This document shows, one piece after another, positions 24,601 through 29,336 of a DNA stretch of 29,336 bases. The notes below the pieces were generated by a model, which did no database searches, was not told the origin of the DNA, and worked only from the letters and a program-made list of their open reading frames with translations. The stretch is from JABSOG01 sp041583135 (GTDB lineage: Bacteria; Pseudomonadota; Gammaproteobacteria; Enterobacterales; Alteromonadaceae): assembly GCA_041583135.1 (NCBI GenBank), contig JBFHGJ010000070.1:1-29336 (forward strand), written 5' to 3'. Position numbers and translations under genes: made by a program. Positions within the stretch are counted from its first letter, which is position 1; each line of letters opens with the position of its first letter.

Positions 24601-27600
24601 AATGCCACAACCGGTGTATTTGGTTTTACCGCTACCTCGCTTATTTCCAAGTCGGGCAGTAACAATGATATCGATCCGACAAAATTGACGGTGACAGGTG
24701 ATGGTGGCAACACTTATGTGTTGACCGGCTCACAGCTGGATATCAGCAGCGAAACCAGCTTTAGCATCACTTTAAGCGCTACAGATAAAATCAACGTCAA
24801 TGGGCTGTTAAATTTGAACGGCACGTTAAACGACAGCAATACCGCCTATAACATAGCGGCGGCCGACAACTGGCTGACGGGCGCGGCGGCTTCGAGTAAT
24901 ATTGCCGATGCGACAACGCCTATTACCGTCAGCGGTGTGGTTGTGCCGACCATTACTTCGGTCACCTTTGATGCCACCACGGCTGACTTGGTGGTCAATG
25001 GCACTGGTTTTGTCAAAACCGCTGGGGCTGATGTCAATGCGGCCAACCTGTTTACCTTTACCGGTCAAGGTGGCAATACGGCCACCTTGTCTATCATGAC
25101 CGCCCAGATCACCAGCGAGACTCAGTTTACCCTCAATGTTCACTTGGTCGATCGCCATAAAATTTATGGGCTACTCAACAAAAACGGCACTTTAGCCGAG
25201 GATGGCACGACTTATAATATCAATTTCCTCGATGGCTGGATGCCCGGTGTTGCGGCTGGCGTGAATGAATCCAGTGCCACCAACGCCATTACCGTCAGTA
25301 ATGTGATCACGCCAAGCAATACCGCATCGACCTATAATGCCACTACTGGTAATTTCAGTATTGCGGGGCTTGGCTATGCGCAGTTGGCTGGGGCCAACAA
25401 TGATGTTGATGTCACCAAGTTCACGGTGACAGGTCAAAATGGTGCAACTTACACACTAACCACCAGCAACATCGAGGTGACAGACTCGAAAACCATTAGC
25501 TTGACGGTTAACGAGGCGGACAGAATTGCGCTCAACGGTTTGCTCAACAAGGCAGGCTCAAGCGCTGAAAGTGGCACAACCTACAACCTTGCTGCCGCCG
25601 ATAACTTTATTCCAGCGGCGCTCAGTACCGCCGATATTAGTGACACTACCACCAGTATTAGTGTTAGCAATATCACCACCCCGACCATTACCTCGGCGAC
25701 CTACAATTTTGCCAGCGGGGCCTTGGCGGTCACCGGCACCAACTTTAGACGCCAAAGTGGCGCGAATAACGATATTGATGTCACCAAACTGAGCTTAAAA
25801 GGCGAGGCTGGCAACAGCTATACCTTGACCAGCAGCAATGTGGAGATCACCTCCGAAACGGCATTTAGCGTTACTTTGAGTGAAACCGATAAGATCAACG
25901 TCAATGGTCTGCTCAACAAAGACGGCACTGGCGCAGAAGATACCACAGTTTATAACCTCGCTGCGGCTGACAATTGGATGCCAGCAGTGCTCTCAACTGC
26001 CGACATTACCGATGCCACCAATGGCGTTACCGTCAGTGGTGTTGTAACTCCGAGCATTACCTCAATCACCTATGACTATGCCACCGGCACCATCACGGTG
26101 ACCGGAACCAATTTCGTCAAAAAATTCGGCAGCGCCAATGACGTTGATGTTTCCTTGCTGACTTTTACCGGTGAAAACGGCCAAACCTATACCATTACCA
26201 GTGCCGTTGATATTGAGATCACCTCATCGACAAGCTTTACCATTGTGCTTAGTGGTGCCGACTTAGCGGGCATCAACGCATTGATCACCGCCAATGGCAC
26301 AACGGCGGCAAGCGGCACCAGTTACAATATTGCAGCGGCCGACAATTGGATGACCGGCACCGCAGCCAGCACCAATATTGCCGATGGTACTACCGGCGTA
26401 ACCACATCAAATGCACCTGTGCCGACCATAACTTCAGCCACTTACGACTTTGCTAGTGGTGCGTTGGTGGTGACTGGAGCAGACTTTAAGGCGAAAACCG
26501 GCGCTCTTAACGATGTTAGTGTGTCGAAACTGACCTTGACCGGTGAAGGTGGCACAAGCTACACCCTTACCTCTGGTGATGTGGAAATCACCTCGGTTAC
26601 TGAATTCAGTGTGACCTTGAACGCCAGCGATAAATTGGCGATTGGGGGCTTGCTAAACAAAAATGGTACGTTATCGGACAGCGGTACGACCTACAACCTC
26701 AGCGCAGCCGATGACTTTATTGCACAAGTGACCACCGGCGATACCAGTGATACCACTGCCAGCGTAACGGTGAGTAATGTCGCAGCGCCAACAATCACGG
26801 CAGCCACCTACGATGTTGCCACCGGCAGCTTGGTGGTGAGCGGCAGCAATTTTAGCGCAAAAAGCGGCGCGACCAATGACATTGATATTTCAATGCTTAG
26901 TTTTACCGGTGAAGCCAGTGGCAGCTATACCATTACCAGCGCCTCTGATGTTGAAGTGACTTTAAGCAGTTCGTTTACCGTGACCCTAAGTGGCACCGAT
27001 CTACTAAACGTCAATGGCTTGCTCAATAAAAACGGCAACAGTGCAGATGATGCTACCAGCTATAATCTGGCCGCTGCCGATAACTGGGCAATAGGGGCGG
27101 CGCCATCGACGGATATTGCCGATAGCAGCAATGGGATTACCGTGTCGAATGTGGTGGCACCAGCAGTCACCTCTGCCACCTATGATGCTACGACTGGCGT
27201 CATTGTGGTCACCGGCACCGGTTTTAGCAGCAAGCTTGGCGGTAGCAACGATGTCGATATTTCGTTGATCACCTTTACCGGTGAAAATGGCGCAACCTAC
27301 ACTTTGACCAGTGCCACAGATATTGAAGTGACCTCAACGACCAGCTTTACCCTGACCTTAAGTGGCAGCGATAAGACACAAGTGGATGGTTTACTCAACA
27401 AAAATGGCGGAGCCTCGGACAGCAGCGGCAGCAGCTTTAATATAGCCCTTGCCGATAATTGGCTGACGTCGGCGGCGCCAAGCGTCGATATTGCGGATGC
27501 AAGCTCACCTGTGACGGTTTCTAATGTGACGGTGCCGACCGTATCATCGTCAACCTATGATGCTTCAACCGGATTGCTTAGTGTGACCGGCACCAATTTC

Positions 27601-29336
27601 CGCAATTTCCCGGGTAGCAACAATGATGTGGACTTAACCAAATTCACCGTTAAAGGTCACGGTGGCGCAACATACACCCTGACCACCACTGGGGTTGAAA
27701 TTACCAACAGTACAACCTTTAGTGCGACGTTAAACAGTGCCGACCAAACCGGGGTTGAACCGCTGTTTACCAAGGCAAGTAACGCCGCGCTAGACAATAC
27801 ATTCTATAACTTGGCTGCTGCCGATAACTGGATGCTTGGCGCTGCGCCCTCAACCGATACTACTGACACCAGCGCCAATATTTTTGTCTCAAACCTGCAA
27901 CCTGCCAAGGTGACGTTGAAGGCCAGCACCACTACCATTGCCGAAGCGGCTGGCAGTACCACCTTGACGGCGGCCATTTCGCGGGTAGTGGACACTAATG
28001 TCTCAGTCAGTGTTGGTCTATCTTACAGCGGTAGCGCGACCAGTGTCGCAGACTACACTGCACCGAGTAGTATTGTCATTAGTGGTGGTTCAACCAGCGC
28101 CAGCGCGACTTTAACTGCCGTTGCCGATAGTGCCATTGAGACTAACGAAGCCGTGATAGTTGATATCGCCTCGGTGACCGGTCCCAATGCTCAAGAAGAT
28201 GGTGTACAGCAGCAAACCATTACCATCACCGATGATGACAGTGCCTTGGTTACCCTATCGTCCAGCAGCAACAGTATGGCTGAAACCGGTGGCAGTGTGA
28301 CCTTGACCGCAACCCTAGATAAAGCCTCTTATGAAGCCGTGACTGTTAGCCTTGGTTATAGTGGTACCGCCAGTAATGGTACTGACTATGGGACGCCTGC
28401 GGGGACGATCACCATTAGCGCGGGCCAAACGACGGGCACGACGACTCTCAATGCGACCAGCGATGCCAATATTGAACAAAGCGAAACCATTATTGTCGAT
28501 ATCACAGCTGTGAGTGGCGGTAAAGCCAGTGAAAGCGGCACTCAGCAACAAACAGTGACGATCACAGATGATGATACGACGACTGTGACCTTGGCTGTAA
28601 ACAACAGCACCATGTCAGAAACCGGTGGTAGCAGCACAGTGACGGCGACATTGGATAAGGCAACTTATGAGACGGTCACCGTGTCTTTGGGTTATGGCGG
28701 CACGGCAACCAGTGGTACTGACTACGCCACACCAGCGAGCAGTATTACCATTGCGGCGGGTCAAACCTCTGGCACCGCCACTTTAACCGCCACGGCAGAT
28801 AGCAGTGTCGAAGCTGATGAAACCATTATTGTCGATATCACGGCTGTGAGCGGTGGCAAATCCAGTGAAAGCGGCACTCAGCAGCAAACAGTGACGATCA
28901 CCGATGATGATACGGCGACTGTAACCTTGGCTGTGAACAACAGCACCATGTCTGAAACCGGTGGTAGCAGCACAGTGACGGCGACATTGGATAAGGCAAC
29001 TTATGAAACGGTCACCGTGTCTTTGGGTTATAGCGGCACGGCAACCAGTGGTACTGACTACGCCACACCAGCGAGCAGTATTACCATTGCGGCGGGTCAA
29101 ACCTCTGGCACCGCCACTTTAACCGCCACCACAGATGGCAGTGTCGAAGCTGATGAAACCATTATTGTCGATATCACGGCTGTGAGCGGCGGTAAAGCCA
29201 GTGAAAGCGGCACTCAACAACAAGCAGTGACGATCACCGATGATGATACGACGACTGTGACCTTGGCTGTAAACAACAGCACCATGTCAGAAACCGGTGG
29301 TAGCAGCACAGTGACGGCGACATTGGATAAGGCAAC
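18628..29336 (+). CDS. Giant DUF4347-repeat-Calx-beta surface protein, 3' end beyond window
   Basis: One frame stays open from the ATG at 18628 (AGAGGT ribosome binding site) to the right edge, at least 3,569 codons. Layout: Sec-type signal peptide (residues 1-26, hydrophobic core LIFIALCILSYMVSVASL, likely cut after TAQA); DUF4347 domain (about 35-200, with VVIIDDSVPD, LHIISHAD, ADILFYGCNLA and STNLTGNAKLGGDW); a 165-residue beta-rich domain (19240-19737); 22 tandem repeats of about 124 residues (19738-27900); then Calx-beta repeats of 112 residues to the edge. DUF4347 proteins are typically huge secreted adhesins or RTX-like proteins, so surface adhesion is the likely role. The C-terminus, which would reveal the secretion route, is not visible. 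The signal peptide argues for Sec export, unlike typical type I adhesins, so a link to the C39 exporter is only by neighbourhood. Confidence 0.9.
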   Translation, partial: MVSRLIFIALCILSYMVSVASLTAQANVVQASERAQITDVVIIDDSVPDAFLFEQSLAKGAKVHRIGRADNGIASLLNTLAQYQSLDSLHIISHADENAIYLGKDKAKVADLTAQIQALQQRAKILKPGADILFYGCNLAKQPEQQRLLNQFHQSSGLDIAASTNLTGNAKLGGDWAFEYQQGAVDAKIPFDERLLADYRYVLVTVTFAGLGASESGGTGYKSLTDVNLVVDNLFSGFNPDIAYNNTTDASKTLVIKADGVDAESFDVSAITLYAFNANGLSIASSSTIVFKDKNGTTLQTMTLNANKSMAQNVDTDMFSMFDNNTTSPVTGVAQIDFNFAFNNHGVNGNDFSNLTFKNITYTNVTAPSAAPTISGVTYDSSTGNLVVTGTNFDANTGLANDVTVNKFTITGEGGGGSAYTLTSATNIERDSATQFTIPISGSDKLRLDALLNKNSTSADDGTAYNLAAADDFIAAITTGNTAIATNAITVSNYANPAITSATYNASTGALVVTGTGFSSISGANNDVVANTFTLTGDSGATYTLTDTSNVDVSSATTFTLSLSATDKYHVNGLLNKNGLNAASGQAYNLAAADNWMAGGAANVNIADSAATITTSNVTAPAVTSATYNQGTGVLAVTGSNFVAKVGATNDVDVTKLTLTGEGGNTYTLTSSNVEITSATSFSVTLNSADKLNINGLLNKDGTQADDGATNYNLNAADRYLPATDSASSIADTTNAITVSNTQVPTITSATYNGSTGVLVVTGTGFAKKTGAANDIDASKLSLAGEGGNSYTLTSTSVEVSSLTSFTLVLNATDKINVNGLLNKDGTTSGDNTTYNLAGAEDWQAGAGTSATIADLTSNGVTVSNTQVPTVTSATYDYSTGVLAVTGTNLIKKSGVTNDIDLTKITLKGLASGTRTLTTSNVEITSATAFSVTLNSADKTAVNALLDANGTQSSDAVTYNLSAAEDWAAGAAASATVADTSGNGITVSNVPQPSITSATYNFSTGALVVTGSDFSATVGLANDVVVNKLTLTGEGGSSYTLTSATNVEIDNATQFTVTLAGADKLAVNGLLNKNGTTADSGTTYNLAVADDFIANVTAGNTADTTGNGVTVSSVSAPTVSSATYDFATGVLAVTGTNFTSVSGAANDVDTSKLTLTGDAGGTYTLTTSAVEVSSETAFSVTLNATDKLNVGGLLNKDGLTSGSGTTYNLAAADNFIAGAAPNSNIADTTGNGVTVSNVAAPTVTSATYDFANGVLTVTGTNFVKEFGANNDIDVIKLTLTGDSSGSYTLTSTSVEITDATTFSVTLNTADKLNIGGLLNKNGVASGSGTTYNLAAADNYLAGADAAVDIADATGNGVTVSNVALPTITSATYNAATGVFAVTGTNLVKEVGATNDVLVSKMTVTGEGSGTRTLTSSNVEITDATSFSVTLNSADKLVVNGLLNKDGTTSGDNTTYNLAVATLWLQGSDATANSADATNAITVSNTAVPTVTSATYDAASGVLAVTATGLVSKSGATNDVDVTKLTLTGQAGGTRTLTSGNVEITNETSFSVTLNSADKLAVNGLLNKNGTTSSDATSYNLAAAEDWLAGAAASANIADTTGNGVTVSNVANPTITSASYDVSTGILAVTGSDFVANAGATNDVDVSKLTLTGDGGASYTLTGSSVEITSATSFSVTLNAADKLQVGGLLNKNGTTSDSGTTYNLAAADNWMPATDSAANIADTTGNGVTVSNVANPTITSATYNAGTGQLVLTGTNFVAEAGGNNDIVTSALSLTGQGNASYTLTSSAVEVSSATAATITLNASDKVNINGLLNKNGTLAGDGSTYNLAAADNWLAGAAASVDIADSTGNGITVSGVVTPTITSATYNAATGVLVVTGTSFAVLSGSNNDVDVTKLTLTGEGSGTYTLTGSGVDITSETSFSVTLSAADKLSLNSLLNKNGTQSDDNTTYNLGAADNWLAAAPSATNIADLTGNAVTVSAVATPALTAATYNATTGVFGFTATSLISKSGSNNDIDPTKLTVTGDGGNTYVLTGSQLDISSETSFSITLSATDKINVNGLLNLNGTLNDSNTAYNIAAADNWLTGAAASSNIADATTPITVSGVVVPTITSVTFDATTADLVVNGTGFVKTAGADVNAANLFTFTGQGGNTATLSIMTAQITSETQFTLNVHLVDRHKIYGLLNKNGTLAEDGTTYNINFLDGWMPGVAAGVNESSATNAITVSNVITPSNTASTYNATTGNFSIAGLGYAQLAGANNDVDVTKFTVTGQNGATYTLTTSNIEVTDSKTISLTVNEADRIALNGLLNKAGSSAESGTTYNLAAADNFIPAALSTADISDTTTSISVSNITTPTITSATYNFASGALAVTGTNFRRQSGANNDIDVTKLSLKGEAGNSYTLTSSNVEITSETAFSVTLSETDKINVNGLLNKDGTGAEDTTVYNLAAADNWMPAVLSTADITDATNGVTVSGVVTPSITSITYDYATGTITVTGTNFVKKFGSANDVDVSLLTFTGENGQTYTITSAVDIEITSSTSFTIVLSGADLAGINALITANGTTAASGTSYNIAAADNWMTGTAASTNIADGTTGVTTSNAPVPTITSATYDFASGALVVTGADFKAKTGALNDVSVSKLTLTGEGGTSYTLTSGDVEITSVTEFSVTLNASDKLAIGGLLNKNGTLSDSGTTYNLSAADDFIAQVTTGDTSDTTASVTVSNVAAPTITAATYDVATGSLVVSGSNFSAKSGATNDIDISMLSFTGEASGSYTITSASDVEVTLSSSFTVTLSGTDLLNVNGLLNKNGNSADDATSYNLAAADNWAIGAAPSTDIADSSNGITVSNVVAPAVTSATYDATTGVIVVTGTGFSSKLGGSNDVDISLITFTGENGATYTLTSATDIEVTSTTSFTLTLSGSDKTQVDGLLNKNGGASDSSGSSFNIALADNWLTSAAPSVDIADASSPVTVSNVTVPTVSSSTYDASTGLLSVTGTNFRNFPGSNNDVDLTKFTVKGHGGATYTLTTTGVEITNSTTFSATLNSADQTGVEPLFTKASNAALDNTFYNLAAADNWMLGAAPSTDTTDTSANIFVSNLQPAKVTLKASTTTIAEAAGSTTLTAAISRVVDTNVSVSVGLSYSGSATSVADYTAPSSIVISGGSTSASATLTAVADSAIETNEAVIVDIASVTGPNAQEDGVQQQTITITDDDSALVTLSSSSNSMAETGGSVTLTATLDKASYEAVTVSLGYSGTASNGTDYGTPAGTITISAGQTTGTTTLNATSDANIEQSETIIVDITAVSGGKASESGTQQQTVTITDDDTTTVTLAVNNSTMSETGGSSTVTATLDKATYETVTVSLGYGGTATSGTDYATPASSITIAAGQTSGTATLTATADSSVEADETIIVDITAVSGGKSSESGTQQQTVTITDDDTATVTLAVNNSTMSETGGSSTVTATLDKATYETVTVSLGYSGTATSGTDYATPASSITIAAGQTSGTATLTATTDGSVEADETIIVDITAVSGGKASESGTQQQAVTITDDDTTTVTLAVNNSTMSETGGSSTVTATLDKA
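19738..27900 (+). repeat. 22 tandem repeats of about 372 bases (124 residues) in the giant gene
   Basis: Units begin near 19741, 20113, 20488, 20858, 21232, 21601, 21978, 22347, 22718, 23090, 23460, 23832, 24207, 24579, 24946, 25313, 25681, 26049, 26421, 26790, 27163 and 27536. Shared landmarks in order are TSATYD, TGxLxVTGTNF, NDVDVTKLTLTGEG, YTLTS, VEITSATSFSVTL, ADK, GLLNKNGT, TYNLAAADNW and IADTTGNGVTVSN. The units are clearly homologous but diverged in DNA, so they are old duplications held to one protein pattern. The domain looks like an Ig-like beta sandwich; I do not recognise a named family. Cysteine appears to be absent. Confidence 0.88.
27901..29336 (+). repeat. Calx-beta repeat array, last units 336 bases and nearly identical
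   Basis: Five Calx-beta units can be seen: about 27901-28239, 28240-28584, 28585-28920, 28921-29256, and the first 80 bases of a fifth. Each runs from VTL, through ETGGS, to ETIIVDITAVSG and a terminal TITDDD, the calcium-binding turn of Calx-beta domains. The last units are exactly 336 bases apart and differ by only a few bases. The visible 80 bases of unit 5 are identical to unit 3 but differ from unit 4 at three positions. Confidence 0.9.

Noticed and set aside
19004..29100. Many minus-strand frames of 60-110 codons within the giant gene
   Set aside because: They recur with the repeat period and are antisense shadows of the repeated coding sequence.
1..29336. CRISPR arrays, tRNA or rRNA genes, insertion sequences
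   Set aside because: None seen: the only regular repeats are in-frame protein repeats, and no transposase or tRNA-like cloverleaf was recognised.

Overview
The window looks like chromosomal DNA of a marine-type gammaproteobacterium (an Alteromonadales-like guess from gene style and near-balanced base composition; there is no rRNA or other marker to prove it). It has three parts: an arginine-biosynthesis operon on the minus strand, a short stretch of small regulatory genes, and a large divergent export, modification and surface-protein locus that fills the right two thirds.

1-4160, minus strand: argF'-argG-argE'-argB. The transcarbamylase is the N-acetylornithine type (AOTCase) known from Xanthomonas, and ArgB is the vertebrate-like bifunctional N-acetylglutamate synthase/kinase type. 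The pathway should therefore run through N-acetylcitrulline rather than ornithine. In front of argF' is what looks like a complete classical attenuator: a 15-codon leader peptide with four consecutive Arg codons, a pause hairpin, an antiterminator pairing, and a rho-independent terminator ending just before the argF' ribosome binding site.

4371-7057, minus strand: a small membrane protein, a candidate small RNA with its own promoter and terminator, an ECF42-type sigma factor preceded by its DGPF/YCII partner gene with a plausible autoregulated ECF promoter, and one unrecognised membrane-anchored protein.

7170-18463: a divergent locus. Leftward are an HlyD-type adaptor and two ABC half-transporters translationally coupled to each other; the first carries an intact C39 peptidase triad, the second a C39-like domain without the cysteine. 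Rightward are a type II thioesterase, a GNAT acetyltransferase, a PRMT-like methyltransferase, a formyltransferase-fold protein that has lost its catalytic residues, and two paralogous phage-tail-collar (MdpB-like) proteins. There is no NRPS/PKS and no obvious GG-leader peptide in view. I do not recognise this combination as a named system; it is the best candidate for an undescribed one.

18628 to the right edge: one open frame of more than 3,560 codons, a giant surface protein with a Sec-type signal peptide, a DUF4347 domain, 22 divergent repeats of about 124 residues, and then Calx-beta repeats of exactly 112 residues whose last copies are nearly identical in DNA. The gene continues beyond the window.
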